Assembly (NCBI RefSeq): GCF_003236175.1
Contig: NZ_QKTW01000028.1
Span: 82,519 to 146,518, forward strand
DNA: 64,000 nt
From: Taibaiella soli
Lineage (GTDB): Bacteria; Bacteroidota; Bacteroidia; Chitinophagales; Chitinophagaceae
Direction: 5' to 3'
In this document: piece after piece, positions 26,301 to 33,779 of the stretch
How the letters are laid out: each line of letters opens with the position of its first letter
Numbering within the stretch: the stretch's first letter is position 1
Notes under the pieces: generated by a model
What the model was told of the DNA's origin: nothing
Database searches by the model: none
The model's input: only the letters and a program-made list of their open reading frames with translations
Translations under genes and position numbers: made by a program

Positions 26301-27088
26301 CGGGTACTTTGGTAACCTATACTGCAACAGCAACAAATGGTGGTACTACTCCTGCTTACCAATGGACAGTAGGTGGTACTAACGTTGGTACCAACAATGA
26401 TACATTCAGCTATGTGCCTGCAAACGGTGACATAGTAACCTGTACACTTATCAGCAATGTTGCTTGTGCAAGTCAGGATACAGTCAGCGGTAACAGCATT
26501 ACAATGGTCGCTAATCCGCCAGTTACACCATCAGTAGCGATCACTGGTTATACAGGATCTCTGCTGGCTCCCGGCCAGGCAGTAACGTTTACAGCTGCCG
26601 CAGCGAATGCAGGTTCTAATCCGCAATATCAATGGCGCAAAAACAGCCTTGCTATAAGTGGTGCTACGCAGTCTTCTTACACTGCTATAGCTGGTGTTAA
26701 TGTTGTGGATGGCGATATTATCAGCGTTTGGATGAAAAATACAGATGCTTGCGGTGATAGCGCTACCAACGTTGCTCCGGTTGTAGCAATAAGTTCGGCG
26801 GTTAATAATGTAAATGCCGGCGACGCTTCATTTGGTTTGTATCCGAATCCGAATGATGGCAACTTCATGGTAAAAGGTATGCTGGTTGATAAAGCACAGC
26901 GCACCGTTACATTGGAAGTATTTAATGCAATTGGTCAAAGAATCTATCGCGAAGATGCAGCTGTTGTAAACGGAAGCATTGAGTATACAGTTGTACTGCC
27001 AAAAGCACTGCCAGCAGGTAATTACTTCTTAAGATTGAATGCTGACGGAAACAATAACACCATCAGATTCTCCATCTCAGAAAAATAA
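23348..27088 (+). CDS. secreted NHL-repeat protein with Ig-like repeats and T9SS type A sorting domain
   Basis: The 1246-residue protein begins with a signal peptide (residues 1-24, ending QASGQ). About twelve NHL-type units follow (to roughly residue 705), each of the form TxAGxGxxGFxGDGG...GNxYIADxxNxRIRK, which should build beta-propellers of the kind seen in teneurin-like NHL proteins. Next are five Ig-like/PKD-like units of about 85 residues with NGGTAPxYQW and the DxVxCxxTSN motif (about 706-1150), and a C-terminal T9SS type A domain (FGLYPNPNDGNFMVKG near 1165, LPAGNYFLRL). It is probably exported and held at the cell surface, acting as an adhesin or binding protein; the ligand is unknown. 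A strong terminator follows. Confidence 0.92.
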   Translation: MKKLFLIGFIAFGTLLCNKQASGQTISTFAGGFGSGSAGTSTNLAMVPNAIAVDTAGNMYVIDGIYTSNCVRKIAPDGTSTVIAGAIAQGFSGDGGPSALAQLNNPTSLAVDIHGNVYIADYSNNRIRKITASTGIISTVAGTGVSGFNGDGGRADTSKLSAPISIAVDTAGNLYIADWGNYRIRKISAATGFISTVAGGNGSGTTGDGGQATLAKLYAPKGLAVDAAGQIYVGDNNKVRKIGTNGVINTIAGTGTGGYSGDNGLATNAKISFNQNYQNIALDAAGNIYLPDYTNFRVRRVDAVTDTITTFAGNGASGFAGDNGPAVNAQLGSVYAVAMDPVGNLYVADMGNDRIRKVTAGTGIITTVGGNGVVSFGGDGGAAAGAQFGNSIQGVAADVAGNVYISDGANYRVRKVTAATGIIATFAGNGTSGSAGDNGPATSANLNALGGLATDAAGNVYIADRSNHKIRKVNAAGTITTIAGNGSAAMAGDNGAATSASLNYPAAVALDAAGNLYIADASNNRVRKVDASGIITTFAGTGSTAYNGDTLAPTATNLYNPAGLAIDAAGNVYISESSNNRVRKITPAGVVSTVAGIGTAGYFGDGGPAISAKVSAPKGLALDGFGNLYIADYTNNVIRKLTMSTGIITTVAGINSAGFAGDGGPATSAKLNSPIAVAIDTAGHLYVADLNNRRIRVFNVATAIVPAISIATTQNPVCAGSSITFTATDAHGGTAPSYQWKVNGVNFGTSINTFSYTPANNDTVTCVFTSNDPNAMPATVNSNKVVVSVTALATPTVSIAAAQTSVCVGTQETITATPTNGGTAPVYQWTKNGVNVGTGIATYTYTPANNDVIACILTSNAVCLTTSNATSNNDTIHTVTSVTPAVSITASQNGICSGTSVVFTAVPANGGTAPGYQWTKNGANVGTGTATYAYVPAAGDVIACILTSNVTCATTPTATSNNDTMNVTTTVTPAVSINGQNNICSGTLVTYTATATNGGTTPAYQWTVGGTNVGTNNDTFSYVPANGDIVTCTLISNVACASQDTVSGNSITMVANPPVTPSVAITGYTGSLLAPGQAVTFTAAAANAGSNPQYQWRKNSLAISGATQSSYTAIAGVNVVDGDIISVWMKNTDACGDSATNVAPVVAISSAVNNVNAGDASFGLYPNPNDGNFMVKGMLVDKAQRTVTLEVFNAIGQRIYREDAAVVNGSIEYTVVLPKALPAGNYFLRLNADGNNNTIRFSISEK

Positions 27089-27105
27089 GATTGGTTTAGT
27101 TTCAT

Positions 27106-27147
27106 AAAATGATGAAGCCGTCTCGAAGGAGACGGCTTCATCATTTT
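27106..27147 (+). terminator. terminator after the NHL-repeat gene
   Basis: A perfect 19-bp stem (27106-27124 with 27129-27147) around loop GAAG, with A-rich and T-rich ends. It would work in both directions and serves the convergent GNAT gene too. Confidence 0.92.
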
Positions 27148-27205
27148 AAAAATTTAGAATAAAGTTGGATAATGAGCATAACTGCCAATTGTCAACTGTC
27201 CATTA

Positions 27206-27649
27206 TCAACTGCTCTTCGTTATTTCCATTAATCGTTTCGGAAACTTCGGTTCTGTAAATCCGAACTGTTCATACAATCCATGTGCATCCATTGTAGCCA
27301 ACATGATTCGGCGGAGATGCTTTACCCAGTCCAGTTCCAGAATAAATTGCATCATTTTTTTACTCAGCCCCTGACCACGGTGCGCTTCTTTTACAAACAC
27401 ATCCGCCAGATAGGCAAATACAGCATAGTCCGTAACCAGTCGTGCATAGCCAATCTGTTCACCGTCCTTCAGAATGCCAATCGTAAAAGAGTTGTCAAAC
27501 GCTGTTTTTACTGTTTCATAAGGAACATGCTGTGCCCAATAAGATTCATTCGCCAGCCATTCATGAATTTGCTCCGGCTTCATAAGCGATTTGTCGGTAG
27601 TGATGAGGTATCCGTTGTATTCAAGTGTTTGAGGTATCATAAGCAGCAA
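27206..27649 (-). CDS. GNAT family N-acetyltransferase
   Basis: The 147-residue protein is a complete GNAT domain: IGYARLVTDYAVFAYLADVFV is strand beta4, and EAHRGQGLSKKMM is the acetyl-CoA pyrophosphate loop (R/Q-x-x-G-x-G/A type) at about 100-112, followed by ATMDAHGLYEQFGF. It probably acetylates a small amine. The start could be the ATG at 27649 or, three codons on, at 27640; the second gives MIPQTLEYNGY. The neighbouring NTF2-like gene is 80 nt upstream on the same strand. Confidence 0.88.
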   Translation of the reverse strand: MLLMIPQTLEYNGYLITTDKSLMKPEQIHEWLANESYWAQHVPYETVKTAFDNSFTIGILKDGEQIGYARLVTDYAVFAYLADVFVKEAHRGQGLSKKMMQFILELDWVKHLRRIMLATMDAHGLYEQFGFTEPKFPKRLMEITKSS

Positions 27650-27674
27650 TTTTCAAGGCAAATGTAGGGGTGAA

Positions 27675-27715
27675 TGGTCAATCGTCAATTGTGAGTGGTC
27701 AGTTGTGAGTTACTC
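27675..27715. repeat. 7-bp-phased tract between two small genes
   Basis: Seven-base words such as GAATGGT, CAATCGT, CAATTGT, GAGTGGT, CAGTTGT and GAGT fill the gap between the GNAT and NTF2-like genes. Confidence 0.7.
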
Positions 27716-27729
27716 GTGTTTACCCCCAC

Positions 27730-28086
27730 TTATAAATTTTCGTAAAACACAAACGCTTTTTCCACCTTTCCTGCTTGATTTAATTGCAGTACCTCTGCCG
27801 ACGTTTTGCCAGTGGCTGTATTGGTATAGTAAATAACCAGACCATTGATGCCAGTCAAAACTTTAATTAGCCGGAAGTGCAGGTCAGGAATACGTTTCAG
27901 CGCTTGCGACCAGTAACTGTGCACCGCAGCTTTTCCTGAAACAATACCATTGCTTTCCGGAACGATCTTCATAGCCATTGGCGTAGACAAAATAAAATCG
28001 TCTGTATAGTGCGATAACACAGCCTCAATGTCATGCGCGTTCCATGCCGCAATCCATTCTTGTGCGAAATTGTTGTAGTCGATCAT
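27730..28086 (-). CDS. SnoaL/NTF2-like family protein
   Basis: The 118-residue protein starts MIDYNNFAQEWIAAWNAHDIEAVLSHYTDDF, the usual opening of SnoaL-like or nuclear-transport-factor-2 folds, and ends with the typical beta strands (GLVIYYTNTATGKTSAEVLQLN). Such small cone-shaped domains bind or turn over small hydrophobic molecules; the role here is not known. It has no fused domains. Confidence 0.8.
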   Translation of the reverse strand: MIDYNNFAQEWIAAWNAHDIEAVLSHYTDDFILSTPMAMKIVPESNGIVSGKAAVHSYWSQALKRIPDLHFRLIKVLTGINGLVIYYTNTATGKTSAEVLQLNQAGKVEKAFVFYENL

Positions 28087-28087
28087 G

Positions 28088-28142
28088 ATTTGGTGAATGG
28101 TTAATGGTTAATGGTTAATGGTTAATCGTGAATGGTCAATAC
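28088..28142. repeat. 7-bp-phased TTAATGG tract
   Basis: TTAATGG is repeated four times in perfect phase, then varies to TTAATCG, TGAATGG and TCAAT. The mirrored words (CCATTGA, CCATTCA) occur at 28245-28276, so the two ends of this 190-bp spacer can pair. A decayed CTGAGCGGAG-type repeat lies between them near 28155. Confidence 0.8.
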
Positions 28143-28277
28143 TCCCTACTTTCTGTTGTCACCCTCTGAGCCGAGATGAACGGCGGCAATTCTAAAGATG
28201 AGCATTGACCACTTACGCGTCCGCGATCGAAATGGTAAAACATGGATATTGACCCATTGACCATTCACCATTCACGC

Positions 28278-29327
28278 TTAAAGAACGTAATTCCATCCAT
28301 GACTATCCTTATCAATTCCTTTACGTACACGGTACAGCGCGTCACGGAGCTGATACATCATAGCATCGTCGCCAATATAACATTGATACTGTTTGTCGCC
28401 GATTGCCAGTGTTTCAATCGGAGCAATGACAGCCGCAGTGCCCGCACCAAAAGCCTCTACACGCTTGCCCGCTTCAAAAGCGTCCTGCAGTTCTTTCCAG
28501 CTTACCTGGCGTTCTTCCGTTTTTACACCGTTTTCTTTTGCCATTGTCAACAAAGAATCACGCGTTACGCCATCCAGAATAGTACCCGAAAGAGCAGGTG
28601 TAATCAGCGTTCCATCGATGTAAAACATGATATTCATCGTGCCCGATTCTTCAATCAGTTGGTGCGTTTTGGCATCCGTCCACAAAATCTGATCATAACC
28701 TTCTTCTTTCGCTTTCTGAAACGGATAGAACGAGGCGCCGTAGTTACCGCCGCATTTTGCTGCGCCAGTGCCGCCTTCCGCCGCGCGTACATATTTCGTT
28801 TCCACTTTTACCGTCAGCGGTTTAGAGTAGTAAGCATAAGCCGGCGTGGCGCAAATCATAAAAATATATTCGTCAGAAACCTTCACGCCAAGGCGGGCTT
28901 CCGAAGCAATCATAAACGGGCGGAGATACAGCGAACCATCATCTTCCTGCGGAATCCAGTCGGTTTCCAGTTGCACAAACTGATGCAGCGCTTCCATAAA
29001 CAAAGCTTTCGGCACCTTCGGCATGCACATGCGTTCCAGCGATTGGCAAAAGCGGTTGTAATGTTTCTCCGGACGGAAAATATTAATCTTGCCATCGGCC
29101 ATATAAAAAGCCTTCATCCCTTCAAAAACTGTTTGCCCATAATGCAGCGAAAGCGTCAGCGGACTCAGCACCAGATTCTCAAACGGAACAATACGCGGCG
29201 ATTGCCACTCACCATTTGCGTATTCCGTGATAAACATGTGCTCCGTAGGTTGCAGGCCAAAAGGCACCGAACGTGTGTCTGCTACTTTCCTTTCTTTTTG
29301 TGGAGAAACTGCAATGTTGTATTCCAT
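28278..29327 (-). CDS. ilvE: branched-chain amino acid aminotransferase
   Basis: The 349-residue protein is a fold-type IV PLP enzyme of the eukaryote-like/large BCAT group that makes or breaks down leucine, isoleucine and valine. It contains PLTLSLHYGQTVFEGMKAF (57-75), the PLP lysine probably K191 in GTGAAKCGGNY, and the loop QLIEESGTMN near 223-232. The length and order are normal. No other branched-chain biosynthesis gene is next to it. The spacer on its 3' side carries heptamer repeats rather than a clear terminator. Confidence 0.95.
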   Translation of the reverse strand: MEYNIAVSPQKERKVADTRSVPFGLQPTEHMFITEYANGEWQSPRIVPFENLVLSPLTLSLHYGQTVFEGMKAFYMADGKINIFRPEKHYNRFCQSLERMCMPKVPKALFMEALHQFVQLETDWIPQEDDGSLYLRPFMIASEARLGVKVSDEYIFMICATPAYAYYSKPLTVKVETKYVRAAEGGTGAAKCGGNYGASFYPFQKAKEEGYDQILWTDAKTHQLIEESGTMNIMFYIDGTLITPALSGTILDGVTRDSLLTMAKENGVKTEERQVSWKELQDAFEAGKRVEAFGAGTAAVIAPIETLAIGDKQYQCYIGDDAMMYQLRDALYRVRKGIDKDSHGWNYVL

Positions 29328-29390
29328 AAATTGGAGGTTTTATGATGAAAAATCTATTTAATTTTTTTGTTCCCGGCACTACAAATGCTA

Positions 29391-30341
29391 TTAGGCTTCA
29401 GTGGCGATAGCACCGTTCAGCTTTGCATCGTTATTCAGCTTTTCCTGCAATGCGTGTTGCTTGCGATAACCTCTGTTGACTAGGTATACACCGCCTATCA
29501 CAAATACAAAAGCCAACGCCGTATACCAGTTCAGCGTTTCATCGAGCACCAGATATCCCAACACTACAGCCACCAATGGATTGACATAAGCATAAGACGT
29601 CACCAATCCTACAGGCAATTCTTTCAACGCATACATATAGGCCGCAAATGCCAGCACCGATCCGAATACGATCAGATAGGCCAGCGCCCATAGGCCTTCC
29701 CGGGCATTCATGTCGATTGTGCTGTAATCGTCCGTCACCGGACTAATGAATAACATAATCACGCCACCAAAAAATAACTGAAGACCAGAGTTAAAGATCG
29801 GGTTGACTGCGCCGGTCCGGCGCTTATTCATAATACTGCCCATCGCCCACGCTGTGGTGGCAATGAATAGTACGGCTATACCTAATAAATAATCAGCATT
29901 ACTCAGATCGGAAACATTGTCTTTAAAAATAACAGCAACACCAAATAATCCTAGCAGCATACCGATACCAATCAGTGAATTTAGTTTGTCCTTGCCGGTA
30001 GTGATATTAATGATGACCGCAGAGATCGGCATTGTAGAACAAATCAGCGCAGCGATACCGCTCGGAATCACTTTTTCGGCCCAGGTCACGAGTCCGTTAC
30101 CCAGCGTAATCAGCAAAAAACCGATGAGCGCTTGCTGCGCCAGATTTTTTCGCGACCAGTCGGCCTTTTTAAATAGTAGCAGCGCGATGCCGGAAAGCAG
30201 AACGCCTGAGATCACCTGACGAACGCCCGCAAACAAAAATGCAGGGAAGTGCATCACACCGATACGAAGCGCCAGATAAGTGGTGCCCCAGACGATGCAG
30301 ATAAAAATAAAGGCGATGTAAGCTTTCGGATTGTTTTTCAT
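29391..30341 (-). CDS. EamA/DMT-family exporter
   Basis: I choose the ATG at 30341, giving 316 residues beginning MKNNPKAYIAFIFICIVWGTTY, the standard EamA start; the frame is open 79 codons further upstream, but that stretch would overlap the divergent MocR gene. Ten membrane helices form two EamA halves (the second near AMGSIMNKRRTG and ALKELPVGLVTSYAYVNPLVAV). Family members export amino acids or other metabolites. It is divergent from a MocR-type regulator, which likely controls it. Confidence 0.88.
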   Translation of the reverse strand: MKNNPKAYIAFIFICIVWGTTYLALRIGVMHFPAFLFAGVRQVISGVLLSGIALLLFKKADWSRKNLAQQALIGFLLITLGNGLVTWAEKVIPSGIAALICSTMPISAVIINITTGKDKLNSLIGIGMLLGLFGVAVIFKDNVSDLSNADYLLGIAVLFIATTAWAMGSIMNKRRTGAVNPIFNSGLQLFFGGVIMLFISPVTDDYSTIDMNAREGLWALAYLIVFGSVLAFAAYMYALKELPVGLVTSYAYVNPLVAVVLGYLVLDETLNWYTALAFVFVIGGVYLVNRGYRKQHALQEKLNNDAKLNGAIATEA

Positions 30342-30438
30342 TTGAGTAGCAAGTAAATGTCTGTCAATGGCAAATTTGAGTGATTTTTTAAGAACAAAAC
30401 AGATACAATTTTGGTAATTTCGACCAGAACAGTTTTTT

Positions 30439-31875
30439 ATGAAAACGCAGCAGAACGGGAAAACGGAGCATTTATACCTGCATCTGGCCGATAGTATTGA
30501 ACGCCAGATACTGGATAATATTTTACGCATCGGCGATAAATTGCCTTCGGTGCGGGCTTTGAGTAAAAAGCACGGCATTAGTATGAGTACTACGCTGCAG
30601 GCTTATTATCATCTTGAAAGCAAGGGGCTTGTTGAGTCGCGGCCACAGTCGGGTTATTATGTACGGTTCAATACGCAGCATTTTCCGCAGCAGCCGGATA
30701 AGAGTAAACCTTTGCCTACGGCGCAGAATAAAAATGTAGATGCGATCATCTCCGAAGTGTATGACGACTGGCATGATGATAAGGTGACTCGCTTTTCATT
30801 AAGCGTTCCAGCTCCAGAACTGTTACCGTTGGCCCCGCTCAATAAAGCGATGCTCCGGGCATTGCGTGAGTCGAGAGCCAATGCTACTTATTACGAACAG
30901 GTAAGAGGAAATGAAGAATTGCGGCGGCAGGTGGCACGTTGGGCCCTCAACTGGGACGCACATCTGCAACCCGAAGATTTGATTACTACTTCTGGGTGCA
31001 TGAATGCAATTTCTTATTGTCTGATGGCACTTACCAAACGTGGTGATACCATTGCAATCGAAAGTCCGGCGTATTTTGGCACGCTTCGTCTGCTCAACAG
31101 TCTTGGCTTAAAAGTGCTGGAATTACCAACGCATCCAGAAACCGGTGTAGACCCGGATGACGTGCGCAAAGCCATCGAGAAACATCATATCAAAGCTTGT
31201 TTGTTTGTTACCAATTTCAGTAATCCGCTTGGGTTCTGCATGCCTGATGAACAAAAGAAAGAACTGGTGAAACTATTGGCATTTCACGGTATTCCGCTTA
31301 TTGAAGATGATCTGTACGGCGATGTATATTTCGGCAAACAGCGCCCTAAATCTTGTAAAACTTTTGATGAAGAGGGCAATGTGCTTTGGTGTGGTTCTGT
31401 TTCCAAAACATTGGCCCCAGGTTATAGAGTAGGTTGGGTAGCACCGGGAAAACATTATGAACAGATCAAACAGTTGAAATTATATCACGCCATCACGTCT
31501 GCAACGCCTGAGCAACAGGCTGTGGCAAATTTCCTCGGCACAGGACGTTATGAGCACCACCTCCGTAAAATGCGGACTGCGCTTCATGCCAACAGTCTGC
31601 AATACATTCGCGCAATCGGTGAATATTTTCCCGAAGGTACCCGGGTAAGTCATCCTAAAGGCGGATATATACTTTGGGTAGAACTGGATAAAAGCATCGA
31701 CACCTATCAATTATATCATGAGGCGATGCTGCATAAAATCAGTATTGCGCCAGGCATTATTTTTTCTTCACAAGACCGTTACAGAAATTGTATGCGCCTC
31801 AGCTACGGTATGCAATGGACGCCAGAGCTGGAGCGGGCATTGAAGAAATTGGGAGGGATTATTAAAAGGGGGTGA
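30439..31875 (+). CDS. MocR-type regulator (GntR DNA-binding domain fused to aminotransferase)
   Basis: The 478-residue protein has an N-terminal GntR winged helix (about residues 10-78; LPSVRALSKKHGISMSTTLQAYYHLESKG) and a class I aminotransferase-like domain (about 115-470) with the PLP lysine probably K323 in SVSKTLAPGYRVGW. MocR proteins are usually transcription factors that sense PLP, amines or amino acids. The 97-bp gap to the divergent EamA exporter gene is the natural place for an operator. The pairing suggests that the regulator senses the compound exported; this is inference. Confidence 0.92.
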   Translation: MKTQQNGKTEHLYLHLADSIERQILDNILRIGDKLPSVRALSKKHGISMSTTLQAYYHLESKGLVESRPQSGYYVRFNTQHFPQQPDKSKPLPTAQNKNVDAIISEVYDDWHDDKVTRFSLSVPAPELLPLAPLNKAMLRALRESRANATYYEQVRGNEELRRQVARWALNWDAHLQPEDLITTSGCMNAISYCLMALTKRGDTIAIESPAYFGTLRLLNSLGLKVLELPTHPETGVDPDDVRKAIEKHHIKACLFVTNFSNPLGFCMPDEQKKELVKLLAFHGIPLIEDDLYGDVYFGKQRPKSCKTFDEEGNVLWCGSVSKTLAPGYRVGWVAPGKHYEQIKQLKLYHAITSATPEQQAVANFLGTGRYEHHLRKMRTALHANSLQYIRAIGEYFPEGTRVSHPKGGYILWVELDKSIDTYQLYHEAMLHKISIAPGIIFSSQDRYRNCMRLSYGMQWTPELERALKKLGGIIKRG

Positions 31876-32028
31876 ATGGTCAATGGTGAATGGGGAATGC
31901 TAGTGAAACGTCAAATGTCAAACGTCAAACGTCAATTGCTTGTGGTGATGAATCGTACGCGCGTTTCATCCCGAGGCAACGAGGGATCCCGCAATAATAT
32001 TGGCACACACGATGCGGGACCTTCCTGT

Positions 32029-32270
32029 GTGCCAATGACACATTTAAAATTGAGTTTAATTTCAAGGCGTTTAGTTTGGCAGCACAGTAGCAATGAAGCT
32101 CAATCGAGCGCCCGTCTAAGCCACGGAGTGATCTGGCTTAGACTGCCCTTTTTTGCCTACTTTTTTTGGCATAAAAAAAGTAGGAGCATGATGGTTCGAA
32201 GCCAGATTTGAAGGACTATTGCTAAATCAAGATGTCATTGTCTTTTGATTAGGGGCACCATATAATTTAG
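32029..32270 (+). repeat. 242-bp dispersed repeat, copy B
   Basis: It is inverted relative to copy A (5944-6185), of equal length, and about 90 percent identical. It includes the CTACTTTTTTT/AAAAAAAGTAG hairpin near 32157-32185. The boundaries are where similarity stops: GTGCCAATGACA on the left and the ATAATTTAGTC region on the right. Confidence 0.85.
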
Positions 32271-32434
32271 TCAGGGTGACAAACACGAGTACAGCCAAAA
32301 CGAAACAAAAAATCATGAGCAAGCACATTAATCACATTCGCCACATTGATCACATTCTCAACACAGGTTCTTGCATTTGTTTATCATCCCGACGATAGGA
32401 GGGATCCCGCGAAAATACGTCTCCAGATAAAACA

Positions 32435-32467
32435 ACGAAGCGCCTCAGATGAGGCGCTTCGTGTTTT
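32435..32467. terminator. strong intrinsic terminator
   Basis: ACGAAGCGCCTC and GAGGCGCTTCGT make a perfect 12-bp stem with loop AGAT, followed by GTTTTC. It lies between the convergent MocR and 328-residue protein genes. Confidence 0.85.
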
Positions 32468-32568
32468 CTTCAGGGTGATAAGTGCCACGGTATGGCGGAA
32501 ATCATGGTGGGTTTAACCTCTGGTGATAAATGGAAATACTTGTCAATGGTCCACTGTAAAATGAAAAA

Positions 32569-33555
32569 TTACTTCGCCAATATCTTCTCTGCAGCCACAT
32601 CAACCAACACATTCTTATCCAGTACAACATGGCTTACATCTATTCTTGTAGCGGTGCGAATTGAGCTTAGTTCTTTCGCGTGTTGTTGAGAAAAAGCGTT
32701 CAATTTCGTAAAGGCGGCATTCAGGCTACGCCATTGCGACATTACATCAAGGTTGTAAGGCGCAAATACGGTGGCAAGTGGGTTGTTACCAGGTATATGA
32801 ATGATATGGCCATTCAAAATACCAATGCCGCCGCCATCATCTTTCACCCCTTCAGAAACCCACATATAGATAGCTTCCTGGATTGTTTTACCTAAAGTAG
32901 GCTGCTGTGTTGGCGGAACATCGTAACAAACCAGGTAGATATTATTTTCCTGGAATGTAAAACCGATCTGGTGTCCAGCGGGCGATACGGTACTGCCGTC
33001 AAACAGAGAAATGACGCTGGTAAGATTACCGCCCATCTGTGCATCGCTTTTTAGCGTGATCGTTTTTGTTGCCGCTGCAGGTACGGCTGCGTTATAGGTA
33101 TCGACGTGGTAGGAACCGCTCCAGGCAGCCGGAGGCGCGGTACTCGCAATCACGACAGGTAAATTTGTAGTTTCAATTTGTACATCCACATCATCATCGC
33201 CTGTAACGACGAAGCTAATGTCTTGCGGCATTGCGAAAGTGCAGACATCAATGCCCTGAAAAGTGCCAGGTCCTGTGCCGCCGCTTTGTACGTATAAAAA
33301 GATGACGATGGCATTTTGTGCACCTGCACCACCGGGAACAGTGATATCGCCAGATTTCAGTGGAAGTCCATGTGCATCTTTTAATAAAGTCCAGCTGCCG
33401 TTTTCTATGCGTTTCAGAATGGCAAGCAGCGAAAAGTTGCGGTTGTCCGCAGTAGTAATTGTCGGATCAATCGTTTCCGGGCCGCTTACAATGTCCAATG
33501 CACCTTTGATATTATCGTGCATGTCATACAGATTTTTAAAACGGAATTTGTACAT
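32569..33555 (-). CDS. protein of unknown function, 328 residues
   Basis: I do not recognise this protein. It has no signal peptide and no membrane helix. The N-terminal 110 residues are mixed; the middle is rich in Thr, Val, Ala and Gly with beta character (AVPAAATKTITLKSDAQMGGN); the C-terminal third seems helical (MSQWRSLNAAFTKLNAFSQQHAKELSS) and ends VLVDVAAEKILAK. A long acidic DDDVDVQIE patch is near residue 122. Gene start and codon use look normal. A TAGTTTTG element upstream resembles a -7 box, but no well-spaced -33 is seen. It could be an orphan structural or binding protein. Confidence 0.75.
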   Translation of the reverse strand: MYKFRFKNLYDMHDNIKGALDIVSGPETIDPTITTADNRNFSLLAILKRIENGSWTLLKDAHGLPLKSGDITVPGGAGAQNAIVIFLYVQSGGTGPGTFQGIDVCTFAMPQDISFVVTGDDDVDVQIETTNLPVVIASTAPPAAWSGSYHVDTYNAAVPAAATKTITLKSDAQMGGNLTSVISLFDGSTVSPAGHQIGFTFQENNIYLVCYDVPPTQQPTLGKTIQEAIYMWVSEGVKDDGGGIGILNGHIIHIPGNNPLATVFAPYNLDVMSQWRSLNAAFTKLNAFSQQHAKELSSIRTATRIDVSHVVLDKNVLVDVAAEKILAK

Positions 33556-33779
33556 GGTGTTTTGCTTTTTGGGGTGCCTACTCTTTAAAATGGATTTTCG
33601 GCATTTCTCCGCGGGTTATTTGCTTTGTAACCCAAAACTACCATGCTTCGGAGGGCAAAAGAATTATTTGTAGAAGGGGTATTTACATGAATCGAAATGC
33701 ATAAAACATTCAAATGAGAAAGGTCTCAGTTTGAATACCAGTTATTTACAAATTTTAAAACCGGGGTGATTTTTAGAAG

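Larger units (their letters stand above)
31876..32568. other. gene-free spacer with repeats
   Basis: About 690 bp hold heptamer tracts (31876-31945, words of the GAATGGT and AACGTCA kinds), two copies of a phrase ending GAGGGATCCCGC (near 31961-31991 and 32387-32411), copy B of the 242-bp repeat, and a terminator. The apparent 111-codon ORF at 31876-32211 only reads through repeats. Confidence 0.8.

Noticed and set aside
25511..26362. 283-codon antisense ORF
   Set aside because: It is the reverse reading of the Ig-like repeats of the NHL protein; repeated composition keeps it open.
28242..29345. 367-codon plus-strand ORF
   Set aside because: It lies entirely over ilvE on the other strand and has no recognisable features, while ilvE has full catalytic motifs.
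30342..30578. 79-codon extension of the EamA gene
   Set aside because: It would run into the divergent MocR gene and is not of membrane-protein type.
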